From NCBI GenBank assembly GCA_964017235.1, contig OZ024935.1, positions 4,278,001 through 4,342,000 of the forward strand: a stretch of 64,000 nucleotides of DNA, in the 5' to 3' direction. This DNA comes from Sabellastarte sp. h YS-2021 (taxonomy: Eukaryota > Annelida > Polychaeta > Sabellida > Sabellidae). Both the position numbers and the translations under genes were made by a program. Shown here in pieces: positions 53,491 to 64,000 of this stretch (its first letter is position 1; every line of letters starts with the position of its first letter). Below the pieces are notes generated by a model, which had not been told where the DNA came from, made no database searches, and was given only the letters and a program-made list of their open reading frames with translations.

Positions 53491-54569
53491 GCCCCCAGAT
53501 TATAGCCCGCTTCATTTTATACCCGGGTAGATTCTGGGAAGGCCTAGAATCTACCCCGGGGTAGATTCCAAAGTATACCCCGGGGGTAGATTATGAACAC
53601 CACCAGAATCTACCCCCTCCTCCCAGAATCTACCCCCCTTGTGATTAGTAACATAGAGTTTTAGAATATCAATAAAAGGAATGTTAAAGCTATTTTAACT
53701 GTAAAATTAACCTTCAGACAGCTTTGTGCACTGTATATGGTGACATGGTTTTATTTTTTTGGTTTGCACACAACATGATACACACAATTTTTATACACAT
53801 TATTTTAATTTGAATTATAAGCTTTTTAGGCTATGTGCTACATTTTGTGAAATGTATGTGTGTAATACCCTTTGTATAATAAAAATTTGTCTGTCTTATC
53901 ACTATTTATAGAGCTGACATATTTCAAAAGATGTGCAATTGTCATCCAGTTTTCAATTATGACAAATGGTAGTACTGGGGTTAAATGATGTGCTTATGGA
54001 CACTTCGAAGCAAAGCCCTCACACCAATAACAGTTTATTGTATTACCATTTAATAATATTTATGCCACTGACTGACATAACTGATATTTTTGTGAACGCA
54101 ATCAAATATTCTAGTAATTCCTTTGAATTCACCAATTAAAACTTGTGGATGAAGTGCCTCATTTTACACACTACAAGTGTAGTTATCCTTTTGATTTGAT
54201 TGACTGGGATTAGGTGAAGGTGGGTCCTAGGGTACATCAAAAGTCTATTTATTCTTTTGATGTCATAAATTGGGATTAGTGAAGTTGGGCCTTAGTGTAC
54301 ATCAAAAGCCTAGTTATTCTTTGTTTTCAAAATTGGGATTAGTTGAAACAGGGCCTCGGTGTTTATCAAAAGTCCTGTTATTCCTTAATAATTTGGGAAT
54401 AACTGAAGCTGGGCCTCAGTGTACATAAAAATGGGTTCTATCAATTTAACAGCCTAACAGGGTCTCTGTTGAAAAATCAGAATTATCAATGCTAATACCC
54501 AATCACTTTATTAACTAATTTTCTACCCGGGTATAAAATGAAGGGGGGTATACTTTCAGAGTTTACACC
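53484..54569 (+). mobile_element. Small inverted-repeat element, 1.1 kb
   Basis: GGTGTAAGCCCCC...CTTCATTTTATACCCGGGTAG at the left is matched, inverted, by the sequence ending GTTTACACC at 54569, with about 47 bases each side. Inside the left end is an AGAATCTACCCC minisatellite (53540-53640), and at 54178-54430 a tandem repeat of about 64 bp (ATCAAAAGTC at 54236, 54300 and 54366). No protein and no clear target duplication are visible. Confidence 0.7.
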
Positions 54570-55699
54570 AGGCCTTAAGCAGTGAGTCAATCGGGTCGTC
54601 GTGACTTGTCTACAGATTTCTGCGCCTGTCAGCCACTTGAAGTCTAGATCCCAAACAGTACACATCAAAGTTTGTTATATATTGTGTTTGTGTCAATTAT
54701 GTTGTATGTATAAAGTGTCATATTGCGAAATACTATATAACTAAGGTTTCTGTCCAGGAACACTGATGTTTACTGTTTACTTTAATCCGACATGTAATTC
54801 TTATTTGTTTGGCTTGTCTACCCGAAACTCAAGTAAGGCGCATGCGCAAGATTTATCCTCGGCGTTGGCGACTTTCATTGCCGAATACGCTCCTACATTT
54901 CCAAGTTGAGAAATGTATTATCGCCCACGAAAAAAAAAATAAACATTGCAGACGATTCATTAAAGACTTTTGGCGTTCAAAGTGGATCTATAATTTCCAC
55001 ATGGACTAATGCATATTTAATCACCCCCGACCCCCTCCCCACCATATATGCCCACACAATGTAAGAAATACAAATAAGCATTTTGCGTCCAAGCTGAGCA
55101 TGGCGGGGAGCAGTAAGGGCATTGTCAACGGAAAAGTGCAAGTGACGAACATCACTGTCTGAGCACTGTACTCAGTACAGCGACAAACCTACACCCGTCT
55201 TTTTATAAAATAAACAGCTGCCTGACAGTGTCCTTTACCCGATACATTCTCAGACAACAACAAAAATATTACCCACCAATATATTACTCCATTTTTAACG
55301 CCAGCTCCAATGCCCGCCAAAACAAGAGTGCAACGAAACTTTTTTCCCGCGAAAAGTAAAGGAAAAAATCAATAAAGTACAGTACGCATTGTAGACATGA
55401 ATATTGAACCGTGTCAAGGTCTTACGTAACGGTGCAACAGGTGTTTGAAGCATCCTCGTGTTATGCCCCCCCCCCCCCCCCCCCCCCATAGCAATCGTAT
55501 AAAAAAGGCTTTTTATACGCTTTCTATGATGCCCCCACACCATACAAGATGAATCAATAATCTAAAATTGTCAAAAATAGTGGTTTATAAAGTGTTGAGG
55601 AAAACGACTGAAACACCCAAGCGCCAAGTAAACAAGTGATGAATATGAAAAACAGTGTTTAAAATTGGTACGTAATATTGTGCCGGGAGCATAAATGCA
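54570..55699 (+). other. Non-coding interval with poly-C run
   Basis: No gene is visible. A run of about 22 C residues lies at 55466-55487, and a C-rich patch near 55024-55045. Confidence 0.6.
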
Positions 55700-56430
55700 A
55701 TTGACCTTTTGCGTCCTACGTCATAATGTTTACACAATTATAGGTTGGACGGCAAAAGATCACGCATGAATGAACATACCTTATTTTAAAAGTTAATAAT
55801 AATTATAAAATAACCATGCATCGTATCGACTTCAAAAATTACACACATTAAAGTACAAGCATTAGCCTGTCTAATACTATTTGTAATGATTGTCGAGAAA
55901 AGCCAATAAGGCAGAAGACCATATGTACTGGAGAGTCAATTGTTTGCAAAATAACATTAGGATGCAGGATTGTCGAGATATAGAGCATTGAACTTTTAGT
56001 AAAGGCAAATATAAAATGTTAGGCCATAGAATAATTACTTATTTTGATTTTTCAAACTTTTGATTTCCTTCCCACCAATATACTTTTTACAGAATAAAAA
56101 TAGACACATTATTCCAGGAGAAATAATCATTTAAAGGTTGTGTGTATTTTTATTCTTTCTCCATCGCAAGTAAAAACCAACAAAAGTTCCTAGAAAATAT
56201 CAAAATAATAATTAAAGACAAAATAATATAGTTTTAAAATCTGTGCCTTCATTAAGGAAATATATTTAAAATTATTTATACCTTTTACAGAACCCAAATA
56301 TATGATTTATAATGGTATAAGTTTAATTTTTTGTATAGCAACAGCACTAATAATCCATGTTTTTGCCGTCCAAAATGGGAGTTGTTTACTGAATGCTTCA
56401 TCCTGACATCATATAATGCAAAAGGTCAAT
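55700..56430 (+). mobile_element. MITE-like element, 731 bp
   Basis: ATTGACCTTTTGC (55700-55712) and its exact inverse GCAAAAGGTCAAT (56418-56430) bound an AT-rich non-coding segment. The adjacent internal bases are also partly inverted. It lies immediately upstream of the Harbinger-like gene and may be part of that element. No target duplication is clear. Confidence 0.55.
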
Positions 56431-56485
56431 GAAGGTCTGAAGTTTTGTAGAGACTCTTTTCTTTATCTGAGTTTCAGTGGCTCTT

Positions 56486-57375
56486 TCAACACATTATATT
56501 GCACTGTTTCACTGGAACCGACCCTGTAACCGACCCTACGACTCTAAGGTCGCTTGCAAAAGTCGTAGGGTGGAGCCAGCATTTTTTTATTTAATTGAAG
56601 AAAGAATCACCCTCCACCTCAGGAAGTCAACCACCAACTTCAGGAAGCCACTGGAAGTCGGCTTGAAACTGGCAGTTACTTTGAGACACTTATCCACAGG
56701 GGAAAGCTACACCTCCCTGCAATACCACTGGAGGGTTGGAAGATCGACCATCTGCAAGTTTACTCCCTAGATCTGCAAAGCCATTTTGAAAGAATTTCAA
56801 CAACAGTATCTGGTGTGCCCCACTGATCCTGAAGACTGGAAGAAAATTGAACAAAGATTTAGAAACAGATGGAAAGTCCCCCATGCAGTCAGTGCATTAG
56901 ATGGAAAACACATTGCTATCACGAAGCCCAAGAAGTCAGGCAGTGAATATTTCAACTACAAGGGCTCTCTGGTACCTTTGGCTTTAGTCGATGCAGATTA
57001 CAAGTTCCTGTGGGTTAACGCGGGGGCCAGTCAGTCATCATCTGATGCACAGATTTTCAACTGCAGCAAACTGAAAAGACGAATTGAAAACGGAACCTTG
57101 GAACTACCACCACCTTTACCACTTGGACCTGGGGGCCAAATCTACACTACTTCCTGCTGGGAGAAGACACCTTTGCCATGATGCCTTGGCTGGTTAAGCG
57201 TTACAGTAGACACCAACTGATCAGAGAAGAGAGAATACCCAACTACAGGATATCCAGGGGGAGGAAGGTGGTCGACAACTCATTTGGTATACTGTCAAGC
57301 TATTCAGGGTGCTCTTGACCACCATGAACAGAGGCCAAAAATTGTGAGAGACATTGTGTTAACATGTGTGGTACC
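56486..57375 (+). pseudogene. Harbinger-type transposase (HARBI1-like), decayed
   Basis: The plus strand reads RKPLEVGLKLAVTLRHLSTG and SLQYHWRVGRSTICKF. A TAG then replaces a codon at 56768-56770. The catalytic domain follows: VSALDGKHIAITKPKKSGSE with the first Asp, then ALVDADYKFLWVNAGASQSS with the second. A +1 shift near 57134 leads to LHYFLLGEDTFAMMPWLVK, then YRISRGRKVVDNSFGIL with the final acidic region, and another shift near 57290. DDE transposases of this family cut and join DNA with a partner Myb-like protein, which is not seen here. At least one nonsense codon and two frameshifts make it inactive. Confidence 0.85.
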
Positions 57376-57377
57376 AC

Positions 57378-57620
57378 ATCCCAGCAGGCAAATTACGTTG
57401 GAATGACGTTGAAACAACGTCAGGCACTAATGTTGTTTCAACATTGTAAATTCATGCAGATGTGTTAGTTGTATCAACGTAATGTCATGACATTGTTTCA
57501 ATGTCAGAATATTATGGTTTTCCAACGTAACAGTTCTACGTTGTAGCAACGTCATATTCTGATATTGTGACACCGTAACAGTTGTACGTTGTAGCAACGT
57601 CATTGAGTTACATTGTTAAA
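57378..57620 (+). repeat. ACGTTGWARCAACGT palindromic repeats
   Basis: ACGTTGAAACAACGTC, ACGTTGTAGCAACGTCAT (twice) and several CAACGTAAT phrases form a cluster of short near-palindromes directly after the Harbinger remnant. The stretch from 57620 to 58360 shows no gene. Confidence 0.7.
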
Positions 57621-58363
57621 ATCTCCCATTTCAGTGTTGTTAAAACATAAAATATATCATTAAAACTACCACTTTCATATGCCTTTACAACAGACACAAC
57701 GTAAGTTTATGAATGCGTTCAATGCATTTCCAGCATGTTCTATCTGGCCAAGGAAAAAAGAAGTAGTACATTAAAGTAAGGTTAGTACTTTAGAGAACTG
57801 ATGTCAAACACTTGCATATTTTACCTTAAATTATGGGGTCATATGATAAAATGAAACACTGAATTAAAGTAAAAGCACGTTTATTTGACATATTCCTATG
57901 ATTACTTTCAATACAAGGAGTTTTTTCTCTGTTTCACAGAAACTGATTGTTTAAGATTCTAATTGAGCAAAACAAATTATTTCATTTGTAAAAAATAGCA
58001 TCAGAGATGCCCATACCCCACAGCCCGGGGCAATATTTTTTCACACCATGAGGTACAGAAGTGAAACAGTACTTGAAAGATCAAGAGATTTTCAGAGCAA
58101 ATAGCATCACTTATGTAAAGGACCAAATAATGTTTAATCAGAGAAAGTATGTAAAAAAATGTAAAGATGAAAAATATGTAAATATAAAGTATTAAAACAA
58201 GAGAGTCGAAGAGCAAAATGAAATCATTAGTTAGTAAAGTAAAAATTATGAAGATGTGAAATATACTTATTGAAGTATAGCTGTCAATGGAAATTGTACT
58301 TTTAAGTAACGGTAATAATCAGTTGCATCAATCCATATATTGTTATAAGAGAAATATATCCCA

Positions 58364-58850
58364 AGTATGGCGGTGACCACACCTTACAGTTTTCAAGATA
58401 AAGCCCAGACAAGATTTTAAAGGTCAAGGTCACTACGGCAATGTCAAACTTCAAATGAAGGTCACACCAAGATGTTGCACATGTACACCCATAACCAATG
58501 TCTAAATATCAACTTCCTACACCTTATGGTTTCTGAGATATAGCCAGGACAAGATTTTCACACTCAAGGTCACTACAGCAAGGTCAAAGATCAAATCAAG
58601 GTCACACTTTGACATTCCACATCTACACCCAACTAATGTCCCTAAGAAGTATGAACTTCCTACACTTTATGATATCTGAGATTAGTATGAATAAGATTTT
58701 CAAACTCAAGGTCGCTATGGCAAGAGCTAAGGTCAAATCAAGGTCATATCATGACACCCACACCCGTCCAACCAATGTCCCTACTAAGTGTCAACATCTT
58801 ACGCCTAGCGGTTTCTGAGATACAGCCTGGACAAGCTGTTCCCCCACCAC
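58364..58850 (-). repeat. 146-bp TGACCTTGACC repeat, minus orientation
   Basis: Read on the minus strand, three to four diverged units with GGCTWTATCTCAGAAAC, GTGTAGGAAGTTGA and TGACCTTGA phrases are present. They belong to the family at 4750-4917 and 11431-11870. The following 58850-59820 shows no gene that I can support. Confidence 0.85.
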
Positions 58851-59819
58851 CCACTCATGTCAGAATAGTGCTATATATCGGCTTCATATTTTGAAGTATG
58901 AATAATCGTTCAATGTAGTAAAAGATAGTAGAAAGGGCTGAATCCATCAAATATGTCCAAAATATCGCATAAAATAAGTTAAAATCCAACAACGACCACA
59001 TTTTCATTACTGTTAATGCATTCACATAAATTGAAAGTACTATATGCACCTCTTATTTAATTTAATTTAATGAATTTTACAGATTATGGACACATATTTT
59101 TAATTTATTTCACATATTTATCAGTGTCGACATGAATAGTACTTGCTAATTAGCTGGCATGAAATATTTGGAGTCTTGATGACCCTAACAGACTGTTAAT
59201 CATAAATGCTGGTTTTAAGACAGAGTTTGCCAAGCACCACAAAATGTTCTCACAATGTTTGAGTGACCAATAAAGCAAAACTTTGTGTATAATGCCTACA
59301 TATCCATTTATTTGACTGTATATACTGAATTGCGGGCTAGTACTAAAACTTGCGAGATATCGCATATCCCGTGCTCTAGAAGCATCACTGTCTAGAGGAG
59401 TAAAGAGAAAATTCCTACACACGGTGGTGGTGTACTCGTGAGCAATCCATAGTATCCACGTGATACCATCTGGTGGATACAATTACACTGATGTGAAATT
59501 TGTCTAGAATTCACTTGCCAAAGGACTGAATAGATTTAAAAGCCATCTAGTTCACAACATATTTTACTGCATTGGCAAGTATCCATTTTTATTATTGTGT
59601 TTAGGTCCCACAGCACTACAAATGGCCTATTTACGTCCTCCACCACCAACACGATCTGGGGCATATTTAAGAAAACATTGCACAGCACTTCTCTGGTTCA
59701 ATACCACTCACTTTTTTTCTTTTTTAAGTATTTCTATTTTAGGCTTTTTAAAGAATCTCTTAAAGGTTTTGCTAGAAAGAAAAGAGAAAATTAAAACACA
59801 ACATTTAAATTTTTGCTGT

Positions 59820-60070
59820 CCAAAAAAAACTTCACCAAGATGTCTACTCTTCATCACATATGTAAAAAATCAATATTTTGTTTCTGATGATGTCATTACT
59901 TAATGATGTCACAATGCAATTTTCATTGTGATGTCACAAACCTAGCTTGTGATACTTGCTGTCTTTAAGTAAAAATATTTCTTCTCATTAAATTTATGTC
60001 TTGAAATCGACATAAAGATAATAAAGAGGGTGGTGTATTTATCATTTATATTTATTTCTGTTTTCTTTTT
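59820..60070 (-). repeat. Dispersed repeat, inverse of 52255-52560
   Basis: This is the reverse-complement partner of the repeat at 52255-52560, with the same order of blocks (CATCACATATGTAAAAAATC, GATGATGTCATTA, CTTGCTGTCTTTAAGTAAAA, ATAATAAAGAGGGTGGTG). Confidence 0.85.
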
Positions 60071-60824
60071 TTTGTTTCAGTTCCTTGACAGTCCATCACA
60101 AAAAAATACCCTGAGTGATTTTCACCAAGAAGTGGCTTTTAACCAATCAATATTTTTACCTCCACCAGGAGTTTTTTGGTTTTTGGGGTTTTTTTTTGGT
60201 GTTTAGATTACTCCAAAAACTAATGGACAGATCTTTATAAAAAATTTGTGGGTAGGACCTGGTCAAAGGAAGAAATTATGATCTGGATCATATTTTAGAT
60301 AAAAAATCGTGAATCTTCAGAGGTCCCATTTTTAATGTATTTTTAATTACTTTGGCTTTCTACTTAATATTTCTTCAAAAGTAATTAACAAATTTTGATG
60401 TTAAATTTTTAGTAACAAGGGTCTGGCCATGGGAAGAAGTGATTACATTTTAGGAAAGATCCACTTAATATTCTGGATACCAATAAACCTCCAAAAGTTT
60501 TGGAAATGGCACCATGGGAATCCAGGACATCTGCCCACAGGACGTCTGCCCACACAGCCCTCTGCCCACAGGGACATCTGCCCACAGCAAATTTCATGGG
60601 GGAGGACATCTGCCCACAATAATAAATTTTACCTGGTACAAACATAAGTTTTCAGTTTTAAAAGAACCAAAATATCAAATGTATTTTACAAAAGTTAAAC
60701 ATCCTTAACTCAACAGTTGGTTTCCGGTTTTTAGCATCCTTTTTCAACATTTGATTTTTTATTAATAACATTTAAAAGCAAGACTTTTTAAGATATATAG
60801 ATTTAAATCAACAGTAGGTTTTTG

Positions 60825-61020
60825 GCATCCTTTGAAGTTTTGCTGAGCAGGTTTTGTGAATAGGTCCTGAGTACAGTTCAATAATATGTTGCATCCTTTA
60901 AAGTTTTGCTGAGCAGGTTTTGTGAATAGGTTCTGAGTACAGTCCAATAATATGTTGCATCCTTTGAAGTTTTACTGAGCAGGTTTTATGAATAGGTCCT
61001 GAGTACAGTTCAATGATATT
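60825..61020 (+). repeat. 66-bp tandem repeat, three copies
   Basis: GCATCCTTTGAAGTTTTGCT starts units at 60825, 60891 and 60957, exactly 66 bp apart. Each contains GAGCAGGTTTTGTGAATAGG and CTGAGTACAGTTCAATAATA. It lies inside the MULE-like element. Confidence 0.95.
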
Positions 61021-61197
61021 TCCCTGCCTTTGAGGTTTAAATCAACTTAATGCATTGCTCTTTTGTCAAAATCATTAATAGCACTTTGCCAAGCTTTTAG
61101 TTTTCCTACATAAGGCAGGCTAAACATTGATTGCATTTTGTGACAAGTATATAAGGTTGATCTCATTACCCTTTCTTCAACTGTTAATAGGATATAC

Positions 61198-62130
61198 ATG
61201 GTATTGCAAGATGGAAAATATACAAAATGGTCAAAGGTGGTAACTTTGCTTTGCTATGGTTATATGTACACCAAAAAAGTTTCTAGAAACTCCTGTGTCC
61301 TTTGGGAGTGTTCTGAGAGAAGAGGTCTCAAGTGTAAGAGTACATTGACCACAGACATTTCTATTGAAAATGTCATTAGTAAAAAAAACATAGCCACAGT
61401 AGTGATGAAAACAAAGTGCAAGCAGCAAAAGTCAAAAGTGTCATGAAAGATCATGCCACAGCTACTCGGGGTAAAACAATCCCAGATTGTTGCTGACAAT
61501 GTGGTTAATGTACCAGTGGAAGTCAGAGCTGCACTTGGAAATATTGTGGAAAGATGTCAAGATGTGAAAGACGGAATGAATTATTTGCAGTCTGTCTGTC
61601 CTGAAGAACTACAAGATTTGCTCACCTACTTCAACTCCACATATGTATCTGGAAACTTTTGCACCATTCAGATTCCAGGGCAGATTGGAGAGGAACAGCC
61701 ACCACTGAGATTACGTATGTAATATGTGCCTCCAATGTTTGCCCCAGATATTTGGAATGTCCACACAGTCACCATTGAAAATGGCCATCATACCAATAAT
61801 AGCTGTGAGGCATGGAATCATGGGTTTCATGAAATGCTTGGCCATGACCATCCATCAGTTTGGGTGGTTGTTGAAACCATTCAGAAGGATCAAGCTTTGG
61901 TGTTGACAGCACTACTTAAGACAGCACAAGGCGTGCCACCACAGAAGAGGAGGAGAATGGCAACTGAAAATGTACTGGTCATATCACGACGGGTAGTTGG
62001 AAGGGCAGAAGAAACCAGTACACACAGTTCGTTAGGGTTCTGTACTGTAAACTGCCGACTAACAGCAAGCAACTACCAGCTTTCCCACATGAGGCTGTGC
62101 CGGACAAAACCCTGGAAGAGATTTTGAAGT
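61198..62130 (+). pseudogene. FLYWCH zinc-finger / MULE transposase remnant
   Basis: The plus strand first encodes a FLYWCH-type zinc finger: LLCYGYMYTKKVSRNSCVLW, then ECSERRGLKCKSTLTTD, which has the Cys and aromatic pattern of the domain. After a stop at 61444 (TGA) a second frame carries an unidentified segment (VEVRAALGNIVERCQDVKDG). From 61726 a third stretch reads FAPDIWNVHTVTIENGHHTN and CEAWNHGFHEMLGHDHPSVW, the C-terminal signature of FLYWCH-MULE transposases. The catalytic DDE core is absent. The gene is reduced to its two ends and broken into at least three frames. Confidence 0.75.
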
Positions 62131-62671
62131 CAGTTGGTGCCACTATCATACTTACCTAAAACCAATCATTGAATGCAGTACACTTGTGTTGCAGTATTCT
62201 TTAAAATTAGTGATCGGATTGTTTTAATGTCATTATACTAACCAGAAGTGGATTTGAAGGTTATTTGAAGAATAAAAAAAAAACAAAAAAAATTTTATTG
62301 TCATTATATTAACCGGAGGTTGATTATGTAATACAAACAAAAAATCTTTGTGGGGAAATGTAATATAATAAAAAACAAAAAATCTTTGTGGGCAGATGTC
62401 CTCCCCATAAAATTTGCTGTGGGCAGATGTCCCTGTGGGCAGAGGGCTCTGTGGGCAGATGTCCTGTGGGCAGATGTCCATACACCATGGTGGGCGTGTG
62501 TGCTCACTGATTTCTGGTACACTTTGTGCCCATTTTATCAATTAACATTTATAATAATGTCAGCTAGAGAGTGAGCCACACTATCATGAACTCACAAAAT
62601 ATCCACAAAATATTTATTCAGTGTTTGGATGTGTGTGGTATGTTCAGGTATATATGTGTTCCTCAGTGCGG

Positions 62672-62790
62672 AGAAATCCACTGAAAATTAATTTACATGT
62701 TTGGTTTTATTTTATTGTCTTCCTTACAATACTTTATAACACTTGTGAGACTGGTCACATCGAGTCGAGCGTTTTGCTCTCTCTGAGTGC
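62672..62790 (-). repeat. Dispersed repeat, inverse of 52060-52165
   Basis: This is the reverse-complement partner of the repeat at the end of the TatD-like pseudogene (GTTTGGTTTTATTTTATTGT, GAGACTGGTCACAT, GAGCGTTTTGCTCTCTCTGA). Confidence 0.85.
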
Positions 62791-62878
62791 ATCTTGTTAT
62801 TATTTGAAATACAGCATTAGTCTTTTATGGCATTAAGTTAAAGTTTTGGACAAAAACAACTGTTTTATTAAAAGAAAT

Positions 62879-63222
62879 TGTGACTCTATTAGTGACTCTA
62901 GGGTTGGTTGCAATAGTCAGGAGTCGGGAACACAAATCCAGAAAAAACGTACATACCAGCTTGTCTGGATCCTGATCCTGATTTGACTTGGGCTCGGGAT
63001 GATTTTCTCCCAGAAAAGATGGGAAACTACCACAACAAACCATAAACCCCTAATAGACAAGCTGTAACAATCCCTGACAAGCTGTACTGATAAACTGACA
63101 GCACTGGAACATTTTCCCCACCCACCCCGACTGGACTGATTAATTCCTAGAGTCACACTATATAAACCCCCTGTTTTCAAGTACAGTTGGTACTTGTACA
63201 GTTGTTACTTAATAATTACAGG
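62879..63222 (+). repeat. LTR-like segment with TATA box (weak)
   Basis: The segment begins TGTGACTCTATTAG and ends near AATTACA. It contains an inverted 11-mer (GTGACTCTAGG at 62892, CCTAGAGTCAC at 63148) and a TATATAAACC box at about 63161, followed 60 bases later by a short open frame. Length and TG...CA ends would suit an LTR, but no second copy or primer-binding site was recognised. Confidence 0.3.
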
Positions 63223-64000
63223 CCAGGAATATCTTGCAGATACAATGGAAAGTGTGGCCAACAAACCATAGAGATTCACAAGAGGATGGTTTTAAGGTTG
63301 GGGGAGCCAAAGTCTGGATACAGAGTCATGGAGGGTCAGTTAAATGTGAAACATGTTTGATATTTTGCCGATCCACTACAACAAGCCGGGAAACTACAAC
63401 CAATCCTTTCCAATTTTGTAAACCTATCTCCCGATACTCAAAAAATACCTAGTTACATACAATTCGACTCCAGTGGAATACCTCCATAGTAATAGAGGTT
63501 TGAAAAAGTTCATAGTTTCGAGTCCTGTCAACAGCCAGGGCCATATTTGGACAGGTCCCCCAGCATGGACACTTGAGAGACTCAATCCCAAACAGATGTG
63601 ACAGCCTGTGATTTATGTCACACTGCTAACCGACTAGGTCACTGTAAACCACAGACTGATTTTATCAGATTGTTTTGAGCACAGGATCTTGGGTAATTAA
63701 TATAGACTGCTTTCCTGTATCCTGGAAATTTATTGAAGTTTTATGAGATGTACAGTGTACTAAAAGTGATATTAAACCACCAAAACATCAAATCTAATCA
63801 GATCACATGTGCAGTATGCATAGTTTATAGTTCCACATTAGTGGCCACGGTGGTACATTTATCTTCAAAACCATATTAGTTGTCCTTTTCCAGTGGATAC
63901 AACATGTATCTGGCCACAGATGCATCCTTGATCTAGTTGTAAATTCTTGGGGTCTAGGGTTCAAGCCCTTTAACTTTCAAATTTATTATTCTTTTGTGGT
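63223..64000 (+). other. No recognisable feature
   Basis: Only short unrelated open frames occur. A GGGTTCAAGCCC phrase at about 63957 recalls a tRNA-type B box, but no A box is at the right distance. Confidence 0.6.

Larger units (their letters stand above)
60529..62483 (+). mobile_element. MULE-like element with minisatellite inverted ends
   Basis: The left end (60529-60622) and right end (62390-62483) are inverted copies of one another over about 94 bases, built of repeated CTGCCCACAGGACAT units. Outside them CACCATGG is also inverted. Between them lies a FLYWCH/MULE transposase remnant. Long inverted ends around a MULE gene fit a Mutator-like element. A 9-bp target duplication was not seen. 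Confidence 0.65.

Noticed and set aside
52060-62790. Inverted repeat pair 52060/62672 read as the ends of one giant element, with 52255/59820 as inner pair
   Set aside because: The order and distances of the inner repeats do not fit matched termini, and unrelated complete elements lie between. Two chance insertions of common repeats explain it better.
63505-63645. Minus-strand tRNA-like sequence (TCGGTTAGCAGTG and GGACTCGAAAC)
   Set aside because: The A-box-like and B-box-like parts are about 120 bases apart and the B box has mismatches. No cloverleaf can be drawn.

Overview
The window is eukaryotic, and most probably comes from a marine mollusc, with a bivalve the best guess. The basis is inference from sequence style: spliced genes with GT/AG introns, long homopolymer runs, DIRS-type tyrosine-recombinase retrotransposons, arrays carrying AAAATGGCCGCCATTTTT and TGACCTTGACC motifs, and ends starting AACTAGA, all of which I associate with bivalve genomes. 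I see no rRNA, tRNA gene, CRISPR array, bacterial operon or clear conserved host gene. Nearly all recognisable coding sequence belongs to transposable elements, many nested in one another.

Layout. 1-2669: 5' part of a DIRS element (D, minus strand) abutting a 176-bp tandem repeat. 3815-4177: decayed SET-domain exon. 4918-11430: DIRS element A (minus), inserted in a 146-bp TGACCTTGACC array and itself hit by a 783-bp hAT-like element with a perfect 8-bp target duplication. 11965-14577: repeat-carrying element with 133-bp and about 170-bp tandem units. 15362-15955: an unidentified spliced gene piece (minus). 17644-19139: hAT element whose transposase is cut by DIRS element B (19140-about 25430, minus). 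25430-27358: first 169-bp array. 27359-30171: 5'-truncated Gypsy element with integrase encoded before reverse transcriptase. 30540-34786: cluster of a 14-bp motif and a two-ORF unit encoding an 816-residue transposase-like protein. 36246-39841: piggyBac element with TTAA duplications. 39988-49870: second 169-bp repeat element, split by DIRS element C (41451-47623). 50779-52162: TatD-like pseudogene. 53252-64000: small inverted-repeat elements, a Harbinger remnant, a FLYWCH/MULE remnant with minisatellite-like inverted ends, and dispersed repeats.

DIRS elements A, B and C share one architecture: inverted terminal repeats, an internal complementary region that reads as the reverse complements of the two termini joined together, and coding order gag, reverse transcriptase, RNase H, tyrosine recombinase. 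Each copy carries different inactivating lesions. In B and C gag ends at a UGA inside an identical 16-nt block and is followed by CAA UUA, the classic stop-readthrough context. The same frame then continues into a conserved cysteine-rich segment, while RT lies in the +1 frame.

The most interesting candidates are that gag-pol junction, the two-ORF transposase unit at 31926-34786, the integrase-first Gypsy element, and the mobile elements that carry ordered tandem arrays. Boundaries are accurate to a few bases where flanking repeats or target duplications fix them, and approximate elsewhere.
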